Assembly: GCF_040712315.1 (NCBI RefSeq)
Contig: NC_134013.1
Span: forward strand, 31,531,001 to 31,595,000
Length of the DNA stretch: 64,000 nucleotides
Direction of reading: 5' to 3'
From: Castanea sativa
Lineage: Eukaryota > Streptophyta > Magnoliopsida > Fagales > Fagaceae
Below are positions 1 through 12,600 of the stretch, piece by piece; position 1 is the stretch's first letter; every line of letters begins with the position of its first letter. Below the pieces are notes generated by a model. It was not told where the DNA came from. It searched no databases and worked only from the letters and a program-made list of their open reading frames with translations. The position numbers and the translations under genes are program-made.

Positions 1-1156
1 TCGTCAGCATTGGAAGAGCTAGCATCACCATCATCCTCATCCTCGGAAGCAGTAGCATCATTAGCATCATCCTCATCCTCAGAAGCCTCTGGAATAGGTG
101 GAGGAGAAGCAACAAAGCCACCCATGACTGCCTGTCGTCGTGCAATACGACCAACACGGGTGTTCACTTGACACAACTCATCACTGAGAGCGTCAAGGCA
201 AGCATCCATGGGCTAAAGCTGAGCGATGATGTCCTCGAGAGACACACCGCTCGTAGAAGAAAAGGGAGTAGATATGGATGGAGCTAAAGGAGTGGGAGGA
301 GCTACTGACCTGGACTGCCTCAACCGAAGCTGTGCCTCGCTCTGTTTATCGGTAACAGCATCTATAGCACCCATAGTAGAAAAATGGTCAGACACGGGAA
401 AGGGAACAGAAAAATGGCATAAGAGCTTCGTGATAGCAGAAGGGAAGATGAGCTTATCATGGGTTGCCGTATCCCTATACACATCTATGATAGAAAGAAT
501 GAAATGAGAGGGAAAATCTATACTAAAATGCTCAAAAAGGGAAAGCAAAAACCGAGCATAGGCTCTGTAATAGAGTTGTAATAAGATAAGGGATGTAACA
601 CAAAAGTCATGACCATGTTCATGAACCTAGGACCTTTATCAAATGTCGAACAGTAAGTGAACTGACGCTCACCCCAATCAGAAGAGCACTCACAGAAGGC
701 AGACATAAACTCGTCTTTAGACACAGTCTTAAGACGATCACAACCAAGGTAGTTAGGATGTGCTACCCTAGGGACATGGAGCACGTCGGCTACAAGAACT
801 AGAATGACCATGATGCGCGTACCTCGAACGCGAGTGAAAAACTGAGGTGCTAAATAATCAAATCCATGCATGTTGGAGTAGAACTCCTAGATCAGCACGG
901 ATGGACAAGTGATCGGGATGTCACACAGTGACTCCTAACCCCTACTGTAAATGACACTGGGTAGGCTAGTGTCGAAGAAGTCCGACAAAATGACTTGGCG
1001 TTCCAAATGAATGCCTCATCTTGAAAAGTTCTCAAAAAAGTCCGATTTGGCCTTCTCATCATGGAACCGGACGTGAAAGGGAGTAGGATCGGAAGAAGTG
1101 GATGCCCTGGAATGTAGAGGGTTCAAGAATAGAGTAGATTTACGTTTAGATGCCAT
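1..1156 (-). pseudogene. Broken 'putative plant transposon protein' gene of a retroelement
   Basis: A minus-strand coding relic starts at the ATG at 1156 (peptide begins MASKRKST) and runs off the left edge. Recognisable pieces include MHGFDYLAPQF, RVRGTRI, DVLHVPRVAHP and GPRFMNMVMTFVLHPLSYYN. These match, from memory, the 'putative plant transposon protein' domain (PF20167) that is abundant in woody-plant retroelements. The tail is acidic (repeated EDEDD). The gene is broken: a TAG at 213-215 sits where CAG is expected, and the frame shifts near 560-570 between the pieces ending EPMLGF and beginning LSLFEHF. The molecular role of this family is not known to me. It lies downstream of a gag relic on the same strand, so it may be the second gene of one non-autonomous element. 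Confidence 0.7.
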
Positions 1157-3125
1157 AGAAGCAGACTAATGCAAACAGAAGAGAGAGAGGGAGAAGGAGA
1201 CAATCAGAAAAGTCCCAAATAGTTCAAATATAACAAAATATAGAAAAGAAAGAACGTATGCATGGGAATGCATGAACACGTAGCATGCAAAGATAATTGC
1301 ATCATGGGCTCAGCTCAATCCAATCCTACCAACATGCAATCATAGAACATATATAGCACACATCTAAAGTGCATAACAATATAGTTAAAATGCATATGAG
1401 ATGCAGTGCATGAAGTTTCAAGATCAAAACTAAAAAACCCATCCCAAAAATTTAGCAAAAACCTCTTTGATTTTGAAAAACCCTAAAATTTAAAATTTAA
1501 ATTAAAATTTAAATTTTAAAAAAAACCCAAAAACTTAGGTTAAAAACATGAAATGCATGAATATGAGGGATTAGGACACATACCAAGTGAAGAAAAACTT
1601 GATTAAGGCCAAAAATTCCTTGAGGAAGAGGTTTAGAGAGAGAAAAGTGTGTTTGGGAGGTAAAACAGTTGAGATCAGGCGAGAGGGATCAAGGAAAGTG
1701 AGATCAGAATCACGAAGACCCTTTACATAGAAACCCAGTAATTCTCGATAGATCGAGAGGTGTCGAGAGGTGTCGAGCTTTAAAGGGTTCGATAGATGCA
1801 TCTATCAAGAGGTGTCCAAGACAAAAAGAAGCTCGATGGATCGAGGATCTATCGAGAAGCTATTGAGGGGACAGAAAGATTCTCGATCGATTGACCTAGC
1901 TGTCGAGAGGTGTCGAGATAACGATAAGAAATCAACTAATGAGCTTAATAGATAAGCCAGGTGTCGAAAGGTGTCGAAAAGCTATCGAAATTGCTTAAAA
2001 TAGTTTTTCAAAGAAGAAAAAAATACAGACATGAATGCAATCAAGCATACAACTCAACCAAGGATCCAAACAACATTTTGATCTCTCAAAAACCTCTCTT
2101 AACAAACATTGTGAAGCACATAGATCCCAAAACACACACACACAGACACACACACACTAAACAAGTCTAACCAATTTTATATTTCAAAAACAAGTTAAGA
2201 CAATTTAGTGAGCATACATTGACACATGTAAACCTTGTGATGGCCACATCACATTGTACCTGCACATGCACCAAAAGTAGCAAAGAATATTGTGTGTTGT
2301 GTGTGAAAAACATTGCAAGATTGCATAAGTGATACATGTTATGACGATTTGAGATATGAGAAGATCACTTTAACTCACACAAAATCATAACTGTTTGATG
2401 GGGACTATCACCCTCGAGGTACATTCTATAACTCCCACATCTCCTAGAATACACGCTGGCAATCATATGTAAAGCATTTTGATCTTTTTGCTTTTATTTT
2501 TCTTTGCATATTTTGCTTTTAAGCAAACCATGCATGGGCATATAAAAGAGAGGAAAGAAATACCCAATTATGCTAAGCTTTTTGACATTGCATTTTTGCT
2601 ATGCCAAAGCATACAGATGTCATTGACATTACACTTTTGCTATGCCGAAGCATACAGATGTCATTTCATGATTGGCGGGCAATAGTGGTGAGATGGTTAT
2701 TTATGCCTTTCTCTTAGGATTTTTTAGTCATTCCAGTCAAAAAGAGTGATACAGGTGTTAAGTACAAGAGATAACTTAACCTTACTAATCATAAACATGA
2801 GTCACAAAACTCATTTGCTTAGTTGTGCACAGAGTTGCTCATCTAAGCTACAAATGACACAAAATTTAGAAAACTTTGTTTCAATGGCCATCCAAGGTAC
2901 ACAAGTACCAATGTACACAAACACACATTGTTTTTGTATTTTTCTGATTTTTTAATTTTTTATTTTTTTTAATGAAAAACAAAATAAAGCAAAAATGAAA
3001 ACAAATAAACAAAAACATGTTAAACAAAGCAATGCATAAAACTAGACTGACTCAAAACATTAAAGCAAAACATACAAGTAATGCAGAACAAAAAACAAGA
3101 AGGGGAGAGAGAAAAAGTGACTAAA
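1157..3125 (-). mobile_element. Non-coding spacer of the retroelement
   Basis: No credible gene lies between the gag stop (3126) and the start of the next relic (1156). The interval holds an AT palindrome-like stretch (1485-1520), a cluster of short motifs of the type GGTGTCGARAG (about 1735-1985), a CA-rich run (2134-2155) and a 45-bp direct duplication near 2579-2665. The GTCGAG-type motifs also occur in the LTR at 5800-5880, which suggests that the spacer belongs to the same element family. No pol domain (protease, integrase, reverse transcriptase or RNase H) was seen. Confidence 0.5.
2579..2665. repeat. Direct tandem duplication, about 45 bp x2
   Basis: Two adjacent copies share TTTGCTATGCC followed by AAGCATACAGATGTCATT, with a few substitutions. 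They lie within the retroelement spacer. Confidence 0.7.
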
Positions 3126-5029
3126 TCACTTGGAACCATTTTCCTTCCACACCTTGGAAGAACCTTTCCTTTGAGAAAAGCCTTGAACCGGCAGTGAGAG
3201 GAAAGAATTGAAACTGTTCAAGTTTGAAAGGAATATAAAGGCTTTGAGAAGATCTTCAAGAGGAGCAAAAGAGGATGGAAACTGATTCTAGTTTCCCGAT
3301 GCGACCATGCCGCTGCTTTGTTGAGTGGCTAACCACTTCTAACAATTAGGTCGAGTATGAACGGCTGCTCCACAGTGATGACAGAGATGCTGCTTCTTTT
3401 GTTTAGGCTTTTGAGAGTTAGCCTTCTTAGCCCTAGGATTTTTAGCTTCTTTCTTATCCTGCTTAGAGGGTACTCCTAAGATAGATTTATTCTTGTCTAT
3501 ATTCTCACTAGCTAAATCAGTTTTGACATTAGTGTTCTCAATTTCAACATTATTATTAGGAGGAACAAAAATAGCAGTACTAGTAGAAGCAATATTAGAG
3601 GAAAAGAAATCATACCCTAAACCGGTTCGATCGGAAGCAAATTTCTAAAGACTGAGCATCTCATCGAGCTTAGTGCTTAAAGTCCTTTCCAGCTACGCTC
3701 TGACTTAGAACATTTCTGCCTCAAACTTTTTGGTCTTCTCAGCCAAGAAGTTTTTCTCAAACCTCAACGCTCCTATAGTCTGATTGACATCATCAAACTT
3801 TGTGGAGAGTTCTTCACGTTCAAGCTCCACATCACTAAGCTTCTTGGTGGTCAACATATACAACTTTTCATGTTTCTCAGAGACCTTGTATAACTTTGCA
3901 ATAGGTTGTATGGATGTCATCTTGTTCATCCATCTTCTCAAATTTAGATTCCACCAAGTCCTCTTCTTCATCCACATTTTCAACAATCCCCTCAGTAGGA
4001 TTGACAGTAGCAGTGAAGGCATTTAGGATTCTGTCATCCTCATTGTCGGAATCATCCTCAGGTTCAGTGTCACTTAATGTAGCAGTAAGCGTCTTGCTCT
4101 TCCCAATGATCTTGAGATATGTAAGGCACTCTTGTTTCATATGTCCAAAGCCTTGACACCCAAAGCACTTGGGTCCTGAGGGAACAATGTATTGACCGTC
4201 ATCCCTTGCATCCTTCTTCCCTTTGTCTTAGCTCTTGAACTGAGAAGAACTAGATTATCTACGGTCCTTGTCGAAGCCCGTTGCATTGGCATTCTTCATA
4301 AACTTCTTGAACTGCCGAGTGACGTAGGACTTCATTTTAGAATCTTCATCATCGGAAGACTCATCAGTGTCACTGCTCTTGGCCTTCAATGCCATGCTCT
4401 TGCTCTTACATAACTTCCCGATCCTTATCAAACCCAACTCATAGGTCTGCAGATTTGCCACGAGCTCTGTAAGAGAAATCTTGATAATATCCTTGGATTC
4501 CTCAATGGCAGTGATCTTTGCATGAAATCTCTCAGGTAGAGATCTGAGCACCTTTCTCACAATCTTGAGTTTGGGGAATAGTTTCCCTAAGATTAAATGT
4601 TAAGTTCACAATGTCCTTAAACCTGGCATAAAACTCATCAAAAGACTCATCCTCCTCCATCTTTATTTCTTCGAAGCTAGTAGTGAGCTTCTGAAACTTC
4701 AAATCCTTGACAGCCTTGGTTCCTTCATAGGTTATCTGGAGAATGGTCCACGCCTCCTTTGCAATTTCAGTGGAGGAAATCTTCTTGAACTCCACATTTG
4801 TGACCTCACTAAATAAAGCATTCAATGCTCTGTTGTTGAAGTTAGCCGCCTTGATCTTTGCATCATCCCAATTAGCCAGCGCTTCCTTTGGCTTGGTCCA
4901 ACCTATCTCCACAACTTGCCACACCCTCTCATCTAAGGATTGCAAGAAAGCTCTCATGCGTACTTTCTAATATGCATAGTTAGTTCCATCAAATAAAGGA
5001 GGTACAATAAGTGACTATCCTCTATCCAT
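3126..5029 (-). pseudogene. Copia-type gag relic
   Basis: The minus-strand start is ATG 5029 (MDRG) and the end is the TGA at 3126-3128 (VWKENGSK). The N-terminal part (VWQVVEIGWTKP, ANWDDAKIKAA, AKEAWTILQITYEGT, ESFDEFYARFKDIV) is the UBN2-type gag of Ty1/copia retrotransposons. It is followed by a CCHC zinc knuckle, CFGCQGFGHMKQEC (about 4130-4175), and near 3340-3400 by a second CHHCGAAVHTRPNC motif. The frame is broken by a TAG at 5015-5017, a TAG at 4967-4969 (expected TGG) and further stops and shifts near 4230 and 3350. A functional gag would package element RNA; this copy cannot make the protein. The nearby PBS and LTR fix its orientation. Confidence 0.85.
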
Positions 5030-5087
5030 GACAAATAGAGGTCAATGGATCTCACAGCAAAGATTAAACCCTAATCAGAGTGTGCCC

Positions 5088-5100
5088 ACTCTGATACCAC
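5088..5100 (-). other. Primer-binding site (tRNA-iMet type)
   Basis: On the minus strand this reads TGGTATCAGAG, the usual plant copia primer-binding site complementary to the 3' end of initiator tRNA-Met. It lies directly inside the LTR border and just upstream of gag. Confidence 0.85.
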
Positions 5101-5101
5101 T

Positions 5102-6081
5102 TGATAGGCCAAGAATGTATTGACCCCTTATAATGAATTAATTGATTAATTAGCTAAGTTTATTAATTAATCAAATTAACATGCAAATGCGCAGTAGCAT
5201 AAACAAATCACCAATAAACTAAAGTGCAGCAGAAAATAAATTGACACAATGATTTGTTTATGAATGGGAAAAACCAACACAGCAAAAACCCTATTGGGTG
5301 ATTTTAAAGTTATCACTCCCGAGAATTCACTATTATCACAACAAGCGGTTACAAGTAAAGAAATCATGGTTGAACCCTTACCCCAATACTCAATTGGACT
5401 TGTTCTGTAGTGGCAATCTCTCATTTTCAATGCACGGCTCTCAGTACGTGACTAACCAATTGCGCGGATCCTAGTACGCGACTTCAAACACCAACTAGAG
5501 AAGAAGGTTGGCTGCAAATTTCTTCTGTTCTTTAACACAGGAAAATTACAAAGTTACTTGGTCACAAAAACTTACGGTGTATAAAACACAGCAACTTCTC
5601 AAGAACTAGGGCAAAATAGATTTCTGGTCACACTTGGTAAATTATGCTCTTGAGCAATTGTGCTCTTGGCTGTGTCACCTGATACGGCCCTTAAAATAAT
5701 CTTTTTATATGTCTAGGATTGTGAGAAAAGAAAGCCCAAACACATAATCACGGATTGGAGGAAAAACAGGCTCGAAAATCTGAATTTCATAAACCTCGAC
5801 AAATACCTTATCTGTCGAGCTGCTGTCGAGCCACAAGCTAGAACAGCTTTTCAAGGCTCGATAGATGCTAGCTGTCGAACTTTAATGAACAACACTTTTC
5901 ACACTTGAATCTTGGACAAACTTGCGTGGCTTTAACATTTGGTCTTGAACCAAGGTTTCTTGAAATATTAAACACATCCTAGATCTACCCAATTAGTAGT
6001 AAAGTGCGTTTTGTCAAAGGATTAACCAATTACATAAATAGTGACATATGTTCCTAACATTCAATCACATATGTCCTAACA
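5102..6081 (-). mobile_element. LTR of a copia retrotransposon (5' LTR, minus strand)
   Basis: On the minus strand the block begins TGTTAGGACATATGTGATTG at 6081 and ends in CA at 5102, next to the primer-binding site, so it has TG...CA borders and is about 980 bp long. It contains the GTCGAG/TCGATAGAT motifs seen again in the spacer at 1735-1985. No second LTR with the same start was found in the window, so the 3' LTR is either left of position 1 or lost, and target duplications cannot be checked. Confidence 0.8.
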
Positions 6082-6405
6082 GACTCAATTTAAGTAAGAC
6101 TAAACCTAGGTGTTGGTTATTTTTTTGAATGCAAACTGGTTTGTATTGTCAAAGTTAGTGTGTGCACGCACACACAAAGGAGAGTGAATAAGGTTTTAAT
6201 ACAAAAAGGCACACCACAAACTTTACTTATAAGCTATGGTAATTATTAAATACATTACAACATTACATTACAATAGGCAAAAAATTAGTCAAATTTAACT
6301 CAAAAGTGTATGTGTGTGTTATATATATATCTAGCTAAATTTTCACATAAGATTGCATTGGACTCTCTACTTTTTCCATTATTATTTTGAATTAAATATT
6401 CTTTT

Positions 6406-6408
<3 letters not shown>

Positions 6409-6455
<47 letters not shown>
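6409..6455. repeat. (TC)n microsatellite
   Basis: Nearly perfect TC dinucleotide tract of more than 20 units, interrupted once by a T run. Confidence 0.95.
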
Positions 6456-6704
6456 TATTCTTCTCTAACTTCTCCCTCTCTTCTCCATTAATCATTGCTG
6501 CGACTCATAGCGAACACCCATGCAAACCTTGAAATCCAAAACCACCATTGCCACCTAGAGCCACCAGGCCCACCACCCACAAAAATCCACAAACTCAAAA
6601 CCATTTTGCCATCATATATGATGACAAATTACAGAATCACTAACAACACAATGGAAGAATCACTAAAACCCCAAATCGCCCAAATGGTCGGCCATGGCTA
6701 AGCA

Positions 6705-6710
<6 letters not shown>

Positions 6711-6742
<32 letters not shown>
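6711..6742. repeat. (GA)n microsatellite
   Basis: Perfect GA dinucleotide tract of about 16 units. Confidence 0.95.
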
Positions 6743-6746
<4 letters not shown>

Positions 6747-7419
6747 GTGAGGACTACCTCCTATTGTGTTGTAGACTAGTTCAGCAAACCTCTAATGGAC
6801 AAACAATAACAAAAAAAAGTATGATAATGGTGGTGGTTGCAAGTTTGCAACTGTATAATTAGCCTCTCTTTTTTTTAATCATTCCAACAAAACTAAGTTT
6901 TGCCAGTTCAATCATCTCAAACTCTTGATTATTTTTCTCTTAAAAAAAACACCTCTTAGTTATTTGGTTAAAATAATCTAATAAGATTTAAGAGTATGTA
7001 TCTTTTTAGTTAAAGAAGAAATAACTCTTACCTGCACCATTCACAACTCGTCACGTGGCGAGTTGTGGCAAAAATTGTGAGACATTATATTTCCTTAGCA
7101 TTACTCCTTATTGAAACAACTATTGTAATTGCTCCTACCTCTTTTCTTTCTTTCTTTTCCCTTTTTCCTCCCTAAATGCAAATAAAAAGTTTCAACCTCT
7201 GAGATTGAATCTCACATAAGGAAGTTAACGCCACTATTGGCTAGCTCCTATGTTTTAAACCTGGCAAACGGATCGGATTGAGTCTTGCTCAGGTTTGGGT
7301 CAAATTGGATTTGGATAAAAAATTATTCAGCCTAAACATTTGAGAGTAGATCAGGTTAATTAGGTTACGAGTTGACCTACACTTTTTCACATGCAAAAAA
7401 AAATAGTAATAATAATAAA

Positions 7420-8574
7420 GGTAAATTCCACAAACCACCCCTGGGGTTTGGGTTAATACCAACTAGGTCCATAAGATCTCAAAATTAACCACTTTAGTCC
7501 CTAAAGACAATTTTGTCCCTAAACACCGTTAGCCTCTGTTAGCTTCTCTCTTCTCTCTCTTCACGGTAGCCTCTGTTAGCTCATCTTTCTCTCTCTCTCT
7601 CTCTCCCTCTGTGAAAATGCAAACTAAGCAAAGACAAACCCAAATCCAAAAAATCCAGCAAACCCTCACTTTTTTTTGTTAAGAGTGGAGGCCCTTCAAT
7701 GTCCAATGCCTCCATCTCCTTACCCTCTCAAGCCTCACCACATATCAACCCCTCTCTCTCTCCCTCCCTAAATAAAAATTGATCCAAAAAAAAAAAAAAA
7801 CCAGAGCAAGAGTAAGAGAGAAAAAAAATGAAGCAAAGTTCACCTGAGGCGGTCTCATTGTCATCCTCTGCACCCGTCCAATCATCGTCATCCTCTGCCA
7901 TAACCACCACCTCAGCCAACCACAACCACCACCTCAGCAACAAAATCCAAATCCCAAAAAACCCAACAAACCCACCACGGCACCACCATATCTTAACCCA
8001 CAACCACCATTGGCCACAAAACTCAGCCAAATCTATAGCAACAAAACCCAAATCCTCAACAAAACTTAAATCCAAAAAACTTGTAGCAAACCCACCACTC
8101 CATCGGAACCCACAACCACCCCCACTGCAAATCAAACTCAGCCCACAGATCCATTACTTGAGACCACAACCACCACCTCACCATCGCTACAAAGCCCACA
8201 ACCACAAACCAAAACCATAAACCACCGTAGACCCACGCTCTGTGGAAACCATCGCCGACCATTGTGAAGACCATTGCCAACCATCGCCTTCAAGAACGTC
8301 GCTACAGTGTTAGGCTCGGTGGAGAGTGGCGTGGAGGACCTAACTTGGCTGAACAAATTTGGAAAATTTATGAAGGGATGATGAATAAGAGAGGAGAGGT
8401 TGAACGAAAGAAAGAGAGAAACAAAGGGATGAGAGGGAGAATGAAAAATAAGTAACAGAAGTTAACTCCGTTAGGATAAAATTGTCCTTTAGGGACTAAA
8501 GTGTACAATTTTGAAATCCCATGGACCTGGTTGGTATTAACCCAAACCTCAGGGGTGATTTGTGAAATTTACCC
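7420..8574. mobile_element. Non-autonomous DNA element with ~115-bp terminal inverted repeats
   Basis: The left end (7420-7535) and the reverse complement of the right end (8458-8574) align over about 115 bp. Shared words are GGTTTGGGTTAATACCAAC, CTTTAGTCCCTAAAG and ACAATTTT. The interior is low complexity: CT-rich tracts, a CCACCACAACC-rich stretch on the plus strand, and an open frame at 7828-8220 that translates to a His/Pro/Lys/Ser-rich peptide with no known domain. Long terminal inverted repeats without a transposase suggest a Mutator-like (MULE-type) non-autonomous element. I could not define a clean 9-bp target duplication, partly because the flanks are TAA-rich, so the superfamily call is tentative. 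Confidence 0.75.
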
Positions 8575-9517
8575 TACTAATAATGATGATCATATTGTCT
8601 TTGTATTCCTTTATACAAATAAAAGAACAAATAACAAAATACTTTAAAATAAAATTTTAAAAGTGCATAAATTCTTAAATTTACACAATCAAAATTTCAC
8701 CAATAATATCATTCTCATTATAAAAGAACGAAAAAAAAAATACTAAATGCCATGGACAATGTCAAGTTATCAAACTCCTCAGGTGCACTTGTTCATATTG
8801 CATGTTAAATAATAATAATAAAGTTAAATTACCTAAAAAGATAACTAAATTTTTTAAATTTTTTTTTAAAAAAAAAGGTTTAAGAATAAAACACAACGTC
8901 TTAAGTTAAGTAAAATAAGTAAATATTTAATATCAATTACACTCAATCTATTCAACATCAATGGTAGGTTCAATTCTAGAAATATTCATACTTGAGAATT
9001 GCACTTCAAATTAGCACGTAATTTCTTCTAGTATATTTATCTACAATGCAAAATTTTAATATAACTTAGGTATACAATGAAAGCAAGCCAAAGATAAATT
9101 AAAAATGCAATGTTTAAATCCTCTCTCTCCCGACTATAGAATTATCCCCCAAAAAAAAAAGTAAAATATATATCATTTAAATATGGGTGGGTCAAGTCGT
9201 GTCATTTCCTTCAGGTTTGGGTCAAGTTAATGGATCCAGGTCCAATTTTTCCGGGTCTAGTTTTTAGTGCACCCTTATTTTGGAGCAGTTTCTATGTATA
9301 CATCATATATTCAATTGCTATCTAAAAAAAGTTCAGCCCAATAACAAAAAAAACTGCAGTCCATAAAGTACAAAGGTCAGGCCTTATTGAGCCCAAGAAG
9401 CCTACATAACATAACATAGCAGCCCAAGATGGCCAATGGAAATTCAGACTCGTGATTCTTTTACAAAAAGTGAAGCTAAACGAAATCTTCCCCAACCCAA
9501 GTAGATAAACCAGACAC
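8575..9517. other. Intergenic, AT-rich; upstream region of the PAM71-type gene
   Basis: No gene is seen. The DNA is AT-rich with poly-A/T runs. The last ~200 bp before the gene carry several GCCCA words (about 9336-9425) and the 9550s contain a GATAAG core on the minus strand. Both are common in plant photosynthesis-gene promoters, but neither was tested here. Confidence 0.4.
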
Positions 9518-9617
9518 GGTGAGAATTTATGTTGGCGCTATTCCTAGAGTAGATATAGCTTATCTTCCAACACTATCATTTCAAAGGTCCAGACTTGGTA
9601 CACGCACGGAAAAGAGA

Positions 9618-12600
9618 ATGGGAAGCATAACACTCTCAGAGAGTGTTTTGGGGGCAAATTCCCTGCCTTCATGTGCTAGACTTCGCAAACCATTCACCTG
9701 TTGTTACTTGTTTTCTTTCAGTTCATGCTCCAAGAAGCAGAATTCCAAGCTTTCTAGTCCAAACCCAAGTCTCATTGTCTCCGGGTAACTATGATTTGTG
9801 AAGTTTCATGTTAATATCTTCCATCGTTTAGTTCAAGCAAGAAGCTTTAAAACATTGTACTGTGAGCTTTATAAGCAATTAGCATTGAATATACATTCCT
9901 CAAGAGGGTGAAGGACATAATATTCAAAAACAAAAATGGGAATTAAAGCATTTTAGCTGATGAAAGAAATACTTTCTCTTTCAGGTATTCAACCCAATGT
10001 TCTGCGAAACCCGGATACTTTTTACAAAGAACCACCAGAAGTTCAGATGGCCTGGTAATATTTCTTCATTCCCATTTACCTTTTTCTTTTCTAATTCACT
10101 GTAGGTTGCTTTATAGAAATTTTTGAGAGATTCTAGTTTTATTTTCTTCTTGGAACAATACAACAAAGTTGTACTGCACAAAGCTCTAGCTCTTGCGGGG
10201 TCTAAGAGAGGTGATTGGTAGAGAGCCATACGCCTGATTGTTTTTGGAGAGACCAATTCCTGGTCTTGGAACAAGTCAATGTAACCAAGAAAAAAATCAT
10301 CATTAAATTGAAAAAATGCATAGGTTGTTTTTCCTAAGTTGCTTGTTATGTAACAGGCTTTGCTCAATCTAGAAACTTTTCACCAATCACAAAATGGGAA
10401 ATGAACTTACCAATTTGGGGAACTGTTGATGGGAAATTCGAGTCTAGAATTCAACCCGATCTTGTATTTTCATGTTCATTTTCCTAATGCTTAACTGCAC
10501 ATGATGTTTCTCTTATTTATTTTCCTAGAAAAATTGTATTTAAAGTGTTAAGTCTCTCTCACTGTGGTGTTAAAAGTTTGGTATCTTGACATTCTAACAT
10601 TTGGAGGTTTGACCCTTTTTTTAAAATGTTCGCTACCATAGACAGATAAATGTCACTGTTGCATTTTGCAGCCTTATTTTTCTGGTTTTCACAATTTGGT
10701 ATTAATTGTCCACATTGGTTTCTCGTTATGTATGTTAATTGGGAATTTTAAAATTCGATACAGGATTTAAAGTGTCTTGACTACAAGACCTGCAAAGTGA
10801 ATACAGAATCAATGATTGTGATGGATGATTGCTGTGCTTCATACAAATCACTTGCAAAGAATAATTCAAGAAGGGAATGTTTCATAGCTACTGATATCCC
10901 TGCTTCTGATCATTCATTTGGTGGTATTATGAAGTTTTTGCTGATGTTTGGGTTTCTTACACTTCAAAGCTCACAACCAGCAGTTGCTGCTTCAGATATT
11001 GTTAGTGGGTTGCAGTCAATCCCTTTTTTGGGGGACCTTGGTGATATTAGCACAGGTTTTGCTTCAGTTAGGAAAATCTCCCTGTAACTTATGCAAACTG
11101 GTTTTTCTTATTGTAATGAAGGATAAATTGTAATTCATGCATTTTCTAAATTTGGAGATCATGCTGGAACTTGAAGATTCTATATTAAACATTTAGAACT
11201 TATGTCTGTGTTGCTGGCTTGCTGCACCTAAAATGTTTAGGTCTTTTTGTAATTGTTATGATGAAATTTCCTGAATATTCAATAGAAACAAAATTAAATT
11301 AATCATATGGGAATGGTGCACTTTGCAGGCATTCTTGCTCATCTTTTTCTCAGAACTAGGGGACAAGACCTTCTTTATTGCGGTAAGAGTGAATTGATTT
11401 TAGTTCGACAGTTTTTAAACCCAACCATCAAGCTCTTTGAAATACTAATATATGGCCTGGATTAACATGAATATTGCATTCCATGTACATTGTTTGTAGT
11501 TTGCTTTCTCATGCGCTTCTATTTTACTTCTTCAAAGAGTATTAGGAACAGTTGATCAACTAAGATACCGACTCACTATAATTTTTATTTTTACTTATTT
11601 TTAGTTGACCAATTGATTAGCTGTTCATTATATGTCATATTTCGCTGTACTTGGTTTTTATCTCAAATTACTTGGAACGAACCAAGAGATAATAAAGGTT
11701 TAAAAAAGTTGCATAAATGTTCAAGAATTTATCCTTTCCTTTGTCATTAATGTGCATATTCTCCAGTGTGATAATATAGAATGTCATGGGCCCTCCTAAT
11801 TTGAACATTTAATGTTCTGTGCAGGCACTTCTAGCAGCTAGGAACTCTGCTGCTGTTGTTTTTATCGGGACTTATGGGGCACTTGCGTATGTTATTCTGT
11901 TTATTCATGGTGATTTAGATGTCCTTTGCATTGTTAATTCTTCGTTTTAGTGAAATTTTTCGTAAGAATGCATTATCCATGCTTTATTACTTCTTAAGTT
12001 TCCTAGAATGTTAAGACAACTGGACAATCCATGTTAGTAAATATGGTTCAGCAACATCTTCTAAGTGATTCTTTTCTATCTTGTACCTATGCATAGCAGT
12101 CCTAATCTCATCAAATTAGCAGATACAAGTCAAGTAGTAATACTTTTATCCAAAAGTATTCTTTCTTTATGTGACCGATGGAGCTAAAAGTTTGCATCTT
12201 CATAATATCAACACTTCAACAAAAATGATTTCCTTATCAAAGACTAGTAATTATGCAGAACCGTAGAGCCTTTGAAGGGTCTGACCAATCCATGACGGAT
12301 CTTAAGATGCTTTTACTGCACTCCTTATTAGAATGGATGACTGCTTTATCATGCCATTCAAATTCTAACTTGCTTGAGTATGTTGATGATTGTGACTTCT
12401 TTTGATTTGACCATGCATATACTTCTTGTGTGCAGGGTGGTGTTCATATTTTTAATTAAGTTTGGTTATTTATGCCCAAAAAAAAAAAAATTTAAATCAT
12501 AGAGGTGTCTATTTATCTTGGGCAGGGCAATGACCATCATATCTGTTTTTCTTGGACGGACATTTCACTATGTCGATGAAATCCTACCATTCAGGTACTT

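Larger units (their letters stand above)
6082..7419. other. Intergenic, microsatellite-rich; no gene seen
   Basis: Short open frames here are low-complexity and have no recognisable domain. The interval contains a (TC)n tract near 6409-6455 and a (GA)n tract near 6711-6742. From 7260 to 7375 there is a stretch with repeated GGTTTGGGTCAA-like words. A similar stretch recurs at 9180-9265, so the two may be the ends of an older element split by the insertion at 7420-8574. Confidence 0.5.

Noticed and set aside
7728..8356. His/Pro-rich and Trp/Gly-rich open frames on both strands
   Set aside because: They are low-complexity translations of the interior of the long-TIR element.
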